This document shows, in pieces, positions 47,226 to 58,940 of a DNA stretch of 64,000 bases. The DNA comes from Nemertoderma westbladi (taxonomy: Eukaryota; Xenacoelomorpha; Nemertodermatida; Nemertodermatidae). The translations under genes and the position numbers were made by a program. Location: assembly GCA_032718475.1 (NCBI GenBank), contig JAUCBJ010007900.1:62001-126000 (forward strand), given 5' to 3'. The notes under the pieces were generated by a model. It did no database searches and was not told the DNA's origin. It saw nothing but the letters and a program-made list of their open reading frames with translations. The number at the start of each line of letters is the position of its first letter. Positions within the stretch are counted from its first letter, which is position 1.

Positions 47226-47825
47226 CGTGTGTTACTTAAATTATGTGGAAGCTCCGAAACACGTTAATCCCGTTTCCCGTAGTGTATTTTAACCCCCTTC
47301 AGGGCTCCAGTGTAAACTCATACATGCATTTATAAATTTTCACTCCGCACGAATCAATCACCGGTTAAATATTGTATTATCCTATTGTATTTTCACTCCC
47401 GGTGTATTTTTTTGTATCTCCTACAGTATTTTACTTATTACTATATACAAATCACATGAGTCGTACTATATTATTATTATTATTATTACACTCGGTTTAA
47501 TTTAAAATACCTGGTATATAAATTTATACGGGGAAACACCAGCTACTGTACAGAGTAGGTACAAATATCTAATACCGGTAACAGATATGAATATCACTAC
47601 TGTACACTTATTAGGTGGATAAAATATAACTTGATGGTCGCAGGCAACAATAATGCATAAGTAGATAAAGGTAATAAAATCAACATCAAGATGTCAAGTA
47701 GATAATTACATAACATCGTGAATGTACGTACATACAGTAGGTAAGATTATAAATCGCAAAAAATCAAGATATTCAAAAATCATAAATTACAATGTTTGGC
47801 TGGAATAGATAAAAAATCTCAGGTT
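47226..47825. other. Intergenic, AT-rich, no gene seen
   Basis: Nothing beyond short simple-sequence stretches (TTA repeats near 47470). Confidence 0.4.
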
Positions 47826-48345
47826 AAAATTACACGTAGAAGTTGGCATAATTTATTATTGCGGGATTTATTATTAGAAGCAATATCGGACGTGATTTGG
47901 TTTCGATATATAAGTGGGAGCGCCCGTGATATTAAATATTTCTGAGACTGACTGGGGGTTTGTTGCTCCGAGAAAGAATAATTGGGGCATTGAAGGAGGT
48001 AATGTTCCTCATCTTCAACGGCGCCGCAGGTACAGAGACGTTTGTCGCGAGGTGTCCTTGAGCCGCAGGTACAGAGACGTTTGTCGCGAGGTGTCCTTTA
48101 ATTAGTATCTTTCTTTCTCTATCTGTAGTTCGTGAGAACTCGTACGCAAACGTGCGAATGCCGTGATGTCTCCCGATGAGTACATTTGGTCGTAGGCTGT
48201 GGGTCTTGTTAGCGTTGGGTTTATTTGGAGGTAGGTTATATATTTGGATTTGCCATTATCTGCTTTCTTGGTAATTGATTCTCTTAACGAATTCATATTC
48301 TCGGATTCTGCTTTTGTGACGTCTAGTGTTTGAGCACATGATACT
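47826..48345 (-). pseudogene. LINE 3' fragment with C-terminal CCHC-like motif, internal 39-bp duplication
   Basis: On the minus strand, 48296-48106 reads a block ending TAFARLRTSSHELQIEKERY. After a small frame change it continues as TPRDKRLCTCGAVEDEEHY and LLQCPNY, down to about 47830. The 'LRTSSHELQIEKGRY ... C-x-C-x(n)-E-H-x(3-4)-C' order is typical of the C-terminal domain of many invertebrate LINE polyproteins. A segment of about 39 bp ('gccgcaggtacagagacgtt ...') is duplicated in tandem at 48022-48099, breaking the frame. The catalytic reverse-transcriptase domain is absent. It belongs to neither the 49.5-kb nor the 57-kb family. Confidence 0.7.
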
Positions 48346-48557
48346 ATATAGTCTACAAATGGGGTGCAGCATTGCTTTTGTCTAATAGCAACAAAGACAA
48401 TAATACTACTACTACAATAAATAATTTCGAAAAAACCAAAATAGCATTAAAAACACTTGGAAAGCCATCAATTCAGCAGAATTACACCGATCGAAAAAAA
48501 TGTCAGTCCCCAAAAAACTCGTAGTATCAACCGCAAAAGGTACCCAGACTGTGACTG
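48346..48557. other. Spacer, no gene seen
   Basis: No recognisable feature. Confidence 0.3.
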
Positions 48558-49224
48558 ATCCATCCAGGGCCCCGTCCCCCCTATGGCTGCGCCAATGGAT
48601 CCATCCAGGGCCACGTCTCCCCCCCCTATGGCTGCGCCATTGGATCCATCCTGGACCCCGTCCCCCCTATGGCTGCGCAACTGGATCCATCCAGCCCCCC
48701 CTATGGCTGCGCCACTGGATCCATCCAGGGCCCCGTCCCCCCTATGGCTGCGCCACTGGAATCATCCAGGGCCCCGCCCCCCTACGGCTGCGCCACTGGA
48801 TCCATCCAGGGCCCCGTCCCCCTATGGCTGCGCCACTGGATCCATCCAGGGTCCTGTCCCCCCTATGGCTGCGCCACTGGATCCATCCAGGGCCCCGTCC
48901 CCCCTATGGCTGCGCCATTGGATCCATCCAGGGCCCCGTCACCCCCTATGGCTGCGCCACTGGATCCATCCAGGGTCCCGTCCCCCCGCTATGGATGTAC
49001 CACTGGATCCATCCAGGGCCCCGTCCCCCCCTATGGATGCGCCACTGGATCCATCCAGGGCCCCGTCCCCCCTATGGCTGCGCCACTGGATCCATCCAGG
49101 GCCCCGTCACCCCCTATGGCTGCGCCACTGGATCCATCCAGGACCCCGTCCCCCCCTATGGCTGCGCCACTGAATCCATCCAGGGCCCCGTCCCCCCCCT
49201 ATGGCTGCGCCACTGGATCCATCA
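48558..49224. repeat. GC-rich ~42-bp tandem array, ~16 copies
   Basis: The unit reads 'ggatccatccagggccccgt' and 'cccccctatggctgcgccact', with small length changes in the C run. Long frames on the plus strand (Pro/Ala/Trp-rich) follow from the repeat and shift frame at every change in C-run length, so none is supported as a protein. Confidence 0.95.
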
Positions 49225-49471
49225 TTAATTTCAAATATTTCGAATAATTATTTTACTATGATAGGATCGTCCCTCGCCATTTCCGTACTTCGATCACGTA
49301 GTTGTCCAACACGGCATATACAGTACGTTACAATAGACCTACATACTCCTGTATATGCAGACCGTTGTAACAATAGCAACAGTTTTCGTGCTTTACGTAG
49401 ACTCAAGGACTACTAGTCAGTTTAATATTGTTTATATTATATATATTACTTATATTTGTTTGTGCGTAACT
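49225..49471. other. Spacer before the LINE
   Basis: AT-rich with no gene. It ends at a 26-base C run (49472-49497) that touches the LINE start codon. Confidence 0.4.
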
Positions 49472-52400
49472 CCCCCCCCCCCCCCCCCCCCCCCCCCATG
49501 CCCCGAGACCTAAACACAACCGTAACCGCCTGTCATTTCTGTTTTTCTACTGTTTTTGATAACAAACGTTTTACATGTTCTGCTTGTAAGCTGCACTATC
49601 ATTATCAATGTGGCACTTGCTTGACCGCTGCTGAGCTTGATACTCTATTAAAATCAGCTCACTACCATGGAATATTTTGTATATCGTGCTTCTTAGATAT
49701 TTTTCCCTTCGTATCAGTCACGCAAGACGACCTTGACATATTTAACTCTTCTGAAGATGAAACTTATAATATAGATGAAAATTTTTCTGTTGGTGAAGTC
49801 TTTCGTGACTTAGACCCGGATATTAATTTAATTGATAACACTTTATTAGGGGGTTATTACTCGGAACCAAAATTCGACAATGAATTTCTTACGCCAAATT
49901 TTAAGAATCCCTTAGCAGTCTTCCATTTAAATTGCCGAAGCCTAGTAAAAAACTTTTCATCTATATTAGGGTACCTAGAATCCATCGAAAAAAAGTTTGA
50001 AATTTTGACTTTTACGGAATCATTTATTTCCGATGAAGTTTCATTAGAACCTCTGAGAATTGACGGCTACGAAGGTCCGATTACAGATAATAGGAAATAT
50101 GGTAAAAAATTAAAGAGAGGTGGTACTGCAATTTATATTTCCGATAAACTTAATTGTATACAAAGAGATGATTTGAAAATCAATGGTTTGGAATCTGTTT
50201 GGCTTGAAATTGAGAGACCAAAAAATAAAAAAAAACTAATTGTGGGAACAATCTATAGGCCTGAATCTTATCCAACTGCTGAGTTCATTTCGGTTTTGGG
50301 GACGCAACTGGAAATACTTTCAAATAAAAATTATGATACAATTATAACCGGAGATTTTAACATAGATCTAATTAGAACATCTTCCAAATCAGCTGATTAT
50401 TTAAATACCATAACGTCTCATGGTTTCTCACAAATAATTGATGTACCTACTAGGGTAACCGAATTCTCAAAATCGATCATAGATCATATTTTTCATAATA
50501 TTACTGATGCCGTCTGTAATTCAGGTGTTTTCCTTTCAAGAATTGGTTCCGGGGACCATTTCCCAACTTTCATACTATTTTCTGAATTTAGTACTTATTT
50601 CCGTGAGCCTGAAGTTAAATACGTTTTTGACTACTCAAAATTTAACGCCGATGAATTTTTAGGCGAGATTAATGAAAATAAATCTTGGTCATACTGGGAT
50701 GCAGAAGACAAGGACAAATTTAAAAATTTCTATAATAAATTTGAAAACATATGTGAAAATCATCTGCCAAAAAAAATTCAGACAAAGAAATACACCTCGC
50801 GTCGTCCGTGGATAACTCATTCTTTAATAAAATGTTCTATAAAAAAAAATAAGCTGTATGCTCGGTATATCTCAAAACCCACGGATTAGAATTTAAATAA
50901 ATATAAAACATACAGAAACATATGCACAAAATTATACAGGGAAGCTGAAAAAAATTTCTATGTCAATCAGTTTGAAGAAAATAAATCGAACATGAGGAAA
51001 ACATGGCAGACTATAAATGGTGCGCTGAGTCGCAATAGGAAGACCAAAATTCCCAACAAAATAAAATCAAATTGTACTGCATCGAAACCTATATTTTTAG
51101 AAACTGAAAGTGAAATCGCAAAGGAGTTCAATGAGTTTTTTTCAACGATAGGTAAAAATTTAGCTGACAATATAGTTCCCTCTAATAGGTCCCATACTAG
51201 ATTTATTCAAAATAAGCACCATCAGTCCTTTCAATTAATCGAGACCTCGCCGGTTGAGGTCGAATATCTTATGTTACAACTCAATGACTCATCTGCAATT
51301 AATGATACGTTCCCAATTAAATTAATAAAACTTGCGGCGAAGCCCCTCTCGATACACTTAAATTACCTCTTCAACTTGAGTATATCTAGAGGCTTTTTTC
51401 CTGACATTCTAAAATGTGCTAAAGTTTTCCCCATATATAAAGGAGGTGACCCCATGGATACATCTAATTATCGCCCAATCAGCGTCCTTCCCGTATTCAG
51501 TAAAATACTAGAGAAAATTATGAATTCTCAACTGCAGTCATACCTAGATAATTTTTTAATTTTTAACAAAAATCAATTTGGTTTTCGTAAAAAAATTACT
51601 ACCAGCCACGCGATATTAAATATTGTTGAAAGAATACGCGAAGCACTGGACGATAATTATAATGCGTGTGTAGTGTTCCTAGACCTTAAGAAGGCTTTTG
51701 ACTGTCTGGACCACGAAATTTTAATAAATAAAATGAGCGGATACGGAATTAGAGGGATACCGCTAAATTTTTTCAGAGATTATCTCCAAAATAGAGTGCA
51801 GTCAGTCTCATTGGGGAATACGTTATCTGATCCCTGTCCTATTGTCTGTGGGGTCCCCCAGGGCAGTATTTTGGGTCCGGTTTTGTTTTTAATTTATATA
51901 AATGACCTCCCTAATGCGACTAACTTATATACAACATTATTTGCAGATGACACTAGCCTCTTAAAATTTTCTAAAGATGCTGGTAGTATTTTTGTAAATG
52001 GTTTTAACCTTGAACTCGATAAAATTTCAAAATGGCTACAAGATAATAAGCTATCAATCAACCTAAAAAAAACAGAATATACAATTTACACAAATAGAAC
52101 AAATCTAGGCCCCGTGCCACATGTAAAATTTAAAGACAACATACTAAAAGAAGTGAAATCTGTCAAATACCTGGGACTAAATATCGATAATAAATTAAAA
52201 TGGGACACACATATTTCCTTTCTTCTAAAAAAATTGTCTAGGGTATCTGGTATATTTTATAAATTACGATATATTTTCCCCCTAAATATCCTTCGTACCT
52301 TGTATTTCGCTCTTATCCATCCTTATTTAACCTACGCCATCTCAATTTGGGGAAGCTGTAACGCTACATTGATGAAAAAGGTCAGAGTTAAAATAAATAA

Positions 52401-53310
52401 AGTTCTTAGGGCGATAACTTTTAGCCATTTCCGTAGTTCTCTGACCTATTATAAGCGACTCAATATACTTCCTGTTGAAGAAATCTACAAACTAGAAATA
52501 TGTAAACTTATGTACGATGTTTTTTATGTAGATAAAAATAAATATTTATCAGAAGTTGGTATCTTTTCAACGTATTTTAAAAAAGTAAGCTCAATCCACT
52601 CACACAACACCCGTGGCTCTAATGCCGGGTGTTTCTTTATCCCATCAACGAGACTACTCATAGCGCAGAATTCCCTCAAATATAAGGGTCCCGTTTTATG
52701 GAATAAGTTGCCCCAAAACATTAGAGAAGTCAATAATAAAATCATATTCTCAAAGTATCTGAAAAAGTACCTCCTGGGGGCCCTATAAATTAAGTACCAA
52801 GTGGTTCCTACCCATGCGCGGGGTCACGCTTTCCATCCATTTTTGGTTCTTTTTATTTTCGGTAAATATGGAATATTCATTACCGAATACGCTGTCCCAC
52901 CCCTCTTTACTTTATCCTATTTCCGGAAATATAATTTTCCGGAAATATTAATTGCAGAGCTACTTGGACCTACACGGGCGCGGGGTCACACTTTCCATCT
53001 CTTTATAGTTCTTTTTTATATTTTTAATTTTTTTTATTTTCCGGAAATTTAAATTACCAAACACGCTGTGCCACACCACTATATTTTATCATATTTTCCG
53101 GAAATATAAATTGCAGAGCCACTTGGACCTACCCGGGCGCGGGGTCACGCTTTCCAACTCTTTTTAGTTCTTTTTTAATTTTTCCTGAAATATAAATTAC
53201 CGAACACGCTGTCCCAACCCACTTTTTCTTATCTTATTTCCCGGGAATATAAATTGCAAGGCAACCTGGACCTTCCCGGGCGCGGGGTCACGCAGTGCTA
53301 GTGTTAGGTA
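49472..53310 (+). mobile_element. Near-full-length non-LTR retrotransposon (CR1/Jockey-type) with tandem 3' UTR
   Basis: It consists of a 26-base C tract, an open frame from 49498 to 52788 and a 3' region of about 0.5 kb. That region holds four diverged units of about 165 bp, each built around 'gggcgcggggtcacgct' followed by 'ttccatc' and 'ttccggaaatataaatt' (motif at about 52815, 52977, 53138 and 53279). No poly(A) tail is visible. The 5' end is uncertain: the C tract may be the junction, and the array of 42-bp units lies just upstream. Confidence 0.85.
49498..52788 (+). pseudogene. LINE polyprotein: PHD-like finger, endonuclease, reverse transcriptase; one internal stop
   Basis: The frame is one unit of about 1,096 codons broken only by TAG at 50887-50889 (codon 464). 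Both sides are in the same frame and read through sensibly. Domains from the ATG at 49498: a C-x2-C ... C-x2-C-x4-H-x2-C ... C-x2-C PHD-like zinc finger at about 12-70; an apurinic-type endonuclease at about 140-360 (FHLNCRSL, TFTES, TGDFNIDL, SGDHFPTF); and a reverse transcriptase at about 650-910 (YRPISVLPVFSKILE, FLDLKKAFDCLDH, GVPQGSILGP, catalytic FADD, KYLGLNID). A C-terminal domain with 'SIWGSCNATLMKKVRVKINK' follows. Family knowledge: such proteins nick target DNA and copy their RNA in place. The start at 49498 is preferred, because in-frame codons upstream only translate the C run. Apart from the nonsense codon the copy looks young. Confidence 0.88.
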
Positions 53311-53835
53311 ATAATTAAATAATATAACGCCCTCTGTATAGCGCAGCTTTCAATAATTTAAATAATGTTAATGTTCAGTATGTTAATATCCACTAGCTAA
53401 TATGCTAATGTATTATCAAACCTCAACTTATTAATTTAAATTATACAAAATTTTAGAAATGGCAGGCTACCAACTTCCCCCCCCCCCCCCTTCCCCCAAC
53501 GTCCCATACCGTCCCATTACTAGTGCAAATGAATAAACATATCAGAAAACTCTAAATTATGAGTACACAATCTTTTGTCACAATTGTGACATCACCCCCC
53601 CCCCCCCTCCCTCCCCCACCTCCGGTAGTTAGCGTCTACTAGCTTTGCTATTAGCTAGCTTACCGTTTCCTCATTCTTACCTATTCCACCCTAACACTCG
53701 ATCCCTATTCTCAATATTTTACTGAATAAATGAATTGGTGTTGGGTGTTATTTTGGATAATTTGCTATATTTAAAACAAGGAATTAAATAAATATTATTG
53801 ATTATTATTATTATTACAGTAACTCATTCGTATTG
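53311..53835. other. Spacer between LINEs
   Basis: No gene. C runs at 53477-53490 and 53595-53607. Confidence 0.4.
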
Positions 53836-56800
53836 GCTGAAACATATCCAATAGAAATACAATATATCTTACTGCAATTATGCGACACTTCGACTAATGA
53901 CAAATTCCCTATACAATAGGGAATTTTAGGTCGATATACTATATCCCTTTCTCATAATCTCTGTAAATTAGTTAACATATCTACAGACTGTTTAAAAATA
54001 GCTAGGGTAGTTCCTGTTTATAAAGGTGGCAGCCCTTTGGACACAAACAACTACATATAGGCTTTGCTTTATTGGCTGTTTTTAGTAAGGATTTTCGAAC
54101 GTGTCATTTATAGGCTACTCAAATTATAGGATACATTGAACCAGGGGCGGATCCAGAGGTCACCGAGCCGGGGGGGCATAAATCAGGGGCGAGCAAAATT
54201 CCAAAAATATGCTCCATAAGTTGACTTGTCCGGTGGAGAGGGGGGGGGGTGGTGGGGGGGGGGGGGGGAGACTGAACGCAATAAAAAAATACCCATTGTG
54301 TATCAAGTACGACTAACTTCTCGGATAGGACAAAGTTTTGACTAGCCCAATACTGCAATATCTGGATGAAGAAGCGTCGGAATGATGAAGCCCTTTCTCT
54401 TACCAAGGGTGGCGCTGGGTGAGGTGGTCGATACTGAATATCTTCCATGATTGTGTTCAGATTAGAATTAATACCTTCATTTCCACATCTTCAACAATAT
54501 CTATTTCAGATGCAGGTGAAAAGAAATCAGTTACTTTCCTCTTTTTCGCTGGATTTGATGGATCCATAACACAGTAACAGCCGTGCCGTACCACAGCATG
54601 CAATGCAGATATGTGCAATAAAACTTTTAGACTACTATTGTAATTTTAAAAAATGTTTGAATAAATATTTGAACGCAAACTGTAGTTTATAATTTACACA
54701 CACAATTGGGAATACTACAGTACTATTCTGTAGTAATGATACAGCACCCTTGCATAATATTATATTGGCCTAAATTTATATTAGAGCTGTATAGCACCAT
54801 TTGATGTTAAGTTCCTTGACCTGTTGACCAATCATCTTCGAGCTATCTTCTGATTACTCATGGCATTAAACCTGTCTGACTGCAGTACACATTACTACCT
54901 GCATAGTTCCTTGTGACCAGGCCAGCCCAGTGCCAGGAGGCCACGGCCTCCTGTGTGTGGGTTAGTTGGCTGTCTAATTTCTTGGGAAGACTTTAGTAAA
55001 TTTCGGGGAATTCCATTCCACAGCAGATAATTGGTTTTACATGCTGGGGCGGCCTAAGCTAAGAGCCATTACACATGCTATTGTATACCTTTACTTTGTT
55101 AGTGGTCTGTCGCTGTCGGAATACAAGGCACCCCAAGCTAATATACAGCAAATAGCACAGAGCCCACTGACTCCTGTACTCCCTATGACATAATTAGTTG
55201 TGACTCGAATCAATTACTTCTCCTTACAAGAGAGCAATGTATTTCCCATTTGTGGCCAGCCAGAAGGCCACAACTGATATAATACTGCCAAGGGATATTT
55301 TCATATTACCCCCCACCCCCCCCCCCCCCCCATCCCCAAGGATCTTGGCCCTAGCTCTTAGCCAGCCAGGTTACAATGCGAAGCTTTCAGTTTAGAAAAA
55401 TGCCTTTGTTTCAGAAAATTTGGAATGTGGATCTTTAATATTTTTATTATTTATTTTTTCACTTCAAATGGAAGGGGTTTTTCAGTATGCTTTCTCATTT
55501 TCCTAGGGGGTGGCTATAGCCACATGGCCACCACCCTCGGTACGCTAGTGCTTACAGTCATAGTTCAAAAATTGCCGGGGGGGCATGTGCCCCCCCGTGC
55601 CCCCCTCTGGATCCGCCCCTGTGAACGATATAATATTCCCACCAATCAACAATATGGATTCCGGGAAAATCGTACTACTCTAGCCTCGGGTTCCTCTGCA
55701 TGTGTAGTATACATAGACATGAAGAAAGCATTCGACACGTTAGACCAACAAGTGTTTATTAAAAAATTAAGTTGTTACGGTATGAGCGGGCTTCCACTTA
55801 ATCTTGTAACTAACTATCTCCACAATCGTAAACAATTCGTTACTATAGGAAACCAAAAATCAAGTAGCATGGATATCACCTGCGGTATCCCCCAGGGTAG
55901 TCTATTAGGCCCGCTGCTATTTCAATTATATATTAATGACCTACCTAGTGCAGTATATGTATTTACCACCTTATTTGCCGACGATACGTCCTTGTTACAC
56001 AGTTCTAAAAATATTCATATTCTTTTAACCACAATTAATTTAAATCTAAGTAATTTAAGCGATTGGCTTATTGATAACAGATTGTCCTTGAATATAACAA
56101 AAACTGAATGTTGTATATTTACTAATAATAAATCTGTAGAAAATGATATAATTCCTTACCTAAAGTCAAAATTAGAGATACACAAATTAAATTAGTTAAC
56201 ACTGCGAAATACCTGGGAATTTATATTGATAATAAATTAAATTGGAAGTCCCATACAAATATCATATTAAAGAAAATCTCTAAAACCTCAGGCATATTAT
56301 ATAAAATTAGGCAGATTTTTCCCCTCCATATCCTACGTATCATTTACTTTGCTTTAATACACCCATATTTACAGTACGGTTTGATATTATGGGGGAAATA
56401 ATCGAGCTCAGTTATAAAACCACTAAAGGTCAAAGTAAATAAATTATGAGAACCATTACGTTCAGTAACTATCGGGCCTCGGCTGGACCTACTTATAAAC
56501 ACTTAAAAATTCTCCCCATCGATAAACTATACACTCTTGAAGTAGCAAAACTAATGTACGCCATGCACATTGGTGATCGAACACAAGTTCATCTTTTCCT
56601 CTCAAAGATCTACAGTATTTAAAAGTCCCACATATATTCAGACTCATCGTACACGTTCTGCTACCTCAGGTGGATTCTTTATTCTTCGTTACAATCTAAT
56701 TGTAGGACAAAATTCAATATCATATCAAGGCCCGATAGTCTGGAATTCCATAAGCCAGGATATTCGTAAGCTGCCCAATAAAAAACTATTCATAAAAGCA

Positions 56801-56854
56801 CTAAAAAAGCAGTTTATCAGGAGGTATGTTAAAAATTCACTAGGATATTATTAA
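53836..56854 (+). pseudogene. Broken reverse-transcriptase gene of the second LINE
   Basis: Reverse-transcriptase segments appear in order. KIARVVPVYKGGSPLDTNNY is near 53990-54055, with a stop after it where the related element has YRPIS. After the hAT insertion come NIPTNQQYGFRENRTT, VVYIDMKKAFDTLDQ, CGIPQGSLLGPLLF and the catalytic FADD (about 55972). A frame change near 56160 leads to KYLGIYIDNKLNW, and a stop follows near 56400. The C-terminal block ending GPIVWNSISQDIRKLPNKKL stops at 56854. Several stops and frameshifts make it plainly dead. It is an older relative of the LINE at 49.5 kb. Confidence 0.85.
54142..55621. mobile_element. 1,480-bp hAT-type element with CAGGGGCGGATCCAGAGG ends
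   Basis: Terminal inverted repeats CAGGGGCGGATCCAGAGG (54142-54159; perfect complement at 55604-55621) are flanked by the direct repeat TGAAC (54137-54141 and 55622-55626). The frame of the host LINE continues if the element and one TGAAC copy are left out, confirming the insertion. CAGGGGCGGATCCAG ends are typical of hAT elements; a 5-bp rather than 8-bp duplication is reported for some hAT groups. On the minus strand, from 54567, an ATG opens MDPSNPAKKRKVTDFFSPAS, ending at a possible donor (AAG|GTATTA, about 54474). It resembles the basic N-terminus of hAT/TTF-type transposases. No catalytic domain remains. Inside are a G-rich stretch (54240-54268) and C16 at 55316-55331. Confidence 0.88.
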
Positions 56855-56929
56855 TGTTGATGTTATGTTAACATTAACATTAATACTGATTGGATTTTTT
56901 TTTATTAATGTTAAAATTGTTGATAGGGT

Positions 56930-57069
56930 CACGCTGAGTTCCAATGGGGTTCTGCTTGAGTCCCAATGGGGTTCTCGGATTTGATTGAGTCCCATAGGGG
57001 TTCTGCCTTGTTTTACATCCAGGGCGCGGGGACACGCTGAGTCCCATATGGGTTCTGCCTTGTTCTACA
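56930..57069 (+). repeat. 3' tandem array of the second LINE, first part (2-3 units)
   Basis: The units contain 'gagtcccataggggttctgc', 'cttgttttacatccagggc' and 'gcggggacacgct'. The array is cut by the LINE starting near 57070 and resumes at 59008. Confidence 0.88.
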
Positions 57070-58940
57070 GGGTATTGCCTGATAACTTTATAGAAGTAAA
57101 AGTGTCTGAGTCTGTACTCCCAGATATTCCCATTGGCAATATCTCCTTTGAATGGGAGAATCTTTTAGGCTCGTTAAGCCAAGGAATGCCTGTTCACCGC
57201 CATGGGTGATCTTCCACAGGAAACCCTTCCACTCTGTTTCCCAAGTTGCCTTGGTTCCCATTTATCGACCACTGAAGGATGAAAGCCGGGGTTGGGCTAG
57301 GCTGCAGCATTTAAAGCACTGTGCCCAAACAGTGCTGCCCCATCTAGGGATCGAACCCGGGCTCCCTAATCGGAAGCACAGTAATGTCACCACTAGACCA
57401 GGCGGCTGCGATATCTCCTTTGCAGACGTGAAGGCTGCTGCAAAGAGCATTAAGACCAATCGTGCCAGTGGAGTAAATGGTGTTCCCCCTGAGGTCTTTA
57501 AAATACCTGAGTGTTTAAAGCTCATCTATCCCATCATAGTAGACATGTACCGAACAACAAGAGTCCCACAAGAAATGAAAACAAATGAGTTGGTGCCAGT
57601 TCCCAAGAAGGGCAACCTAACACTCTATGGTTCTTTTCGGAGAATCTCATTGATCTCGATTGCTGCAAAGCTATACAATAGGATTCTATTAAATCGCATC
57701 AGGGATCCCATTGAGAGACTGCTCCGTGGAAATCAGAATGGGTTCCGTAAAGGTCGTGGGACCATGGAGCCCATTTTGGCACTTAGAAGGATAATTGAAG
57801 AATTATCAAAAAAGAAAGACAGGCATCTGGCTGTTATCTTTGTTGACTTCTTCAAGGCCTTTGATTCAGTCTCTCGCTCACGTATGTTCAGCATACTTTC
57901 ATTATATGGGATTCCTGATGAAATTAGTGCAGCAATCAGATCAGTATACGATGGTTCGACAACATTTGTGTATACTGTTGACGGTGACACAGAACCATTT
58001 GAAGTGTTATGGGGCGTCCTCCAAGGAGACACACTTGCACCATTCGTGTTCATTATTGTGGTTGACTATGTTCTACGCATGTCCTTAGATTATCATAATG
58101 ATGATGGGGTAATGATAACTCCACCTACTGGCTCCAGAAGTCGAGGAAATCCTGCCAAGTACCTAACTGATCTAGACTTTGCTGATGACTTAGGAGTACT
58201 CTCAGAATCATTAGAGGGAGCCCAACGGCTCCTCAGCTCATTAGAACATGCTGCTTCTAGTGTTGGTCTTTTTATTAACTCCAGAAAGAAACAAATTTTG
58301 ACAGTTAACTTTGAAAGTCCTCAGCAAGTCTCTGATCGGATGAGCATAAGCTCAAAGGATGGTATGCTTGAGCATGTGGACGACTTCTGTTACCTGGGAT
58401 CATGGATCCGGAAGTCAGGTGAGGACCTTCGAATACGTAAGGGAAAGGCATGGGCAGCCTTGAATAGGCTTTCCAGGATTTGGAAGTCACCGAGAATTAA
58501 TCGGAAACTTAAGGTCCGATTATTTAGAGCAGCAGTAGTTCCAGTACTCCTCTACGGGAGTCCATGCTGGGCTCTAACTGCTGAGGACACCAAATCTCTG
58601 GATGGCACATTCACAAGAATGCTACGCCGGTTCATTGTGTCAAGTACAATGCACACATCTCCAACCAGACACTATATAACATTGGAGGTGTCTCATTGGT
58701 TCCCCCAAGCTTGACACTAGAACAAAATCGCCTCCGTTTTGCCGGACATTGCTTTCGCCGTGAGGACCAGCCAGTGCATAATCTTGTACTTTGGCAGCCT
58801 CATGGAGTGAATAAGCATGGTTGACAGCCCATGACTTTCTTGAGACGCATCTTAAAGGACACTGGCCTTGAAGATGCGGATGATCTAGCAAATGTCATGG
58901 GTGGTAGGGAGTTGTGGCGGTGCAATTTTGTTGACAAGCT
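57070..58940 (+). pseudogene. Reverse-transcriptase gene of the TAG-tailed LINE, broken by SINE and frameshifts
   Basis: Coding sequence runs from about 57079 through ISFADVKAAAKSIKTNRASG (across the SINE). Reverse-transcriptase motifs follow: FRRISLISIAAKLYNRIL, QNGFRKGRGTMEPILALRRI, VIFVDFFKAFDSVSRSRMF, GVLQGDTLAPF, catalytic LDFADDLG (about 58171) and FCYLGSW. Then comes the extension RKGKAWAALNRLSRIWKS and VVPVLLYGSPCWALT. The first stop is at 58712-58714, but conserved C-terminal codons continue in other frames (RFAGHCFRRED, LANVMG, REL, GTAF-like end near 58953), so frameshifts lie around 58700 and 58820. No intact protein can be made. The clade is uncertain: RTE-, Proto- or I-like. Confidence 0.8.
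57151..57410 (-). mobile_element. tRNA-derived SINE (260 bp) with 12-bp target-site duplication
   Basis: Flanked by identical ATATCTCCTTTG at 57139-57150 and 57411-57422. Read on the minus strand from 57410, the head is tRNA-like: an A box TGGTCTAGTGG (57390-57400), a B box GGTTCGATCCC (57347-57357), and text close to tRNA-Gly around 'gtgcttccgatta'. The remaining 190 bp have no recognised identity, and there is no poly(A). The two boxes make an internal RNA polymerase III promoter. Deleting the element and one duplication restores the frame of the host LINE, so the insertion is exact. Confidence 0.9.

Noticed and set aside
48500-49247. Three overlapping Pro/Ala-rich frames on the plus strand
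   Set aside because: They come from the 42-bp GC-rich array and change frame with every C-run length variant.
54119-54448. 109-codon minus-strand frame inside the hAT element
   Set aside because: It runs across the element boundary and through a poly-C stretch; no transposase motif is seen in it.
57340-57412. A functional tRNA-Gly gene on the minus strand
   Set aside because: The acceptor stem does not pair, and the sequence is the head of a 260-bp element with target-site duplications, so it is a SINE.
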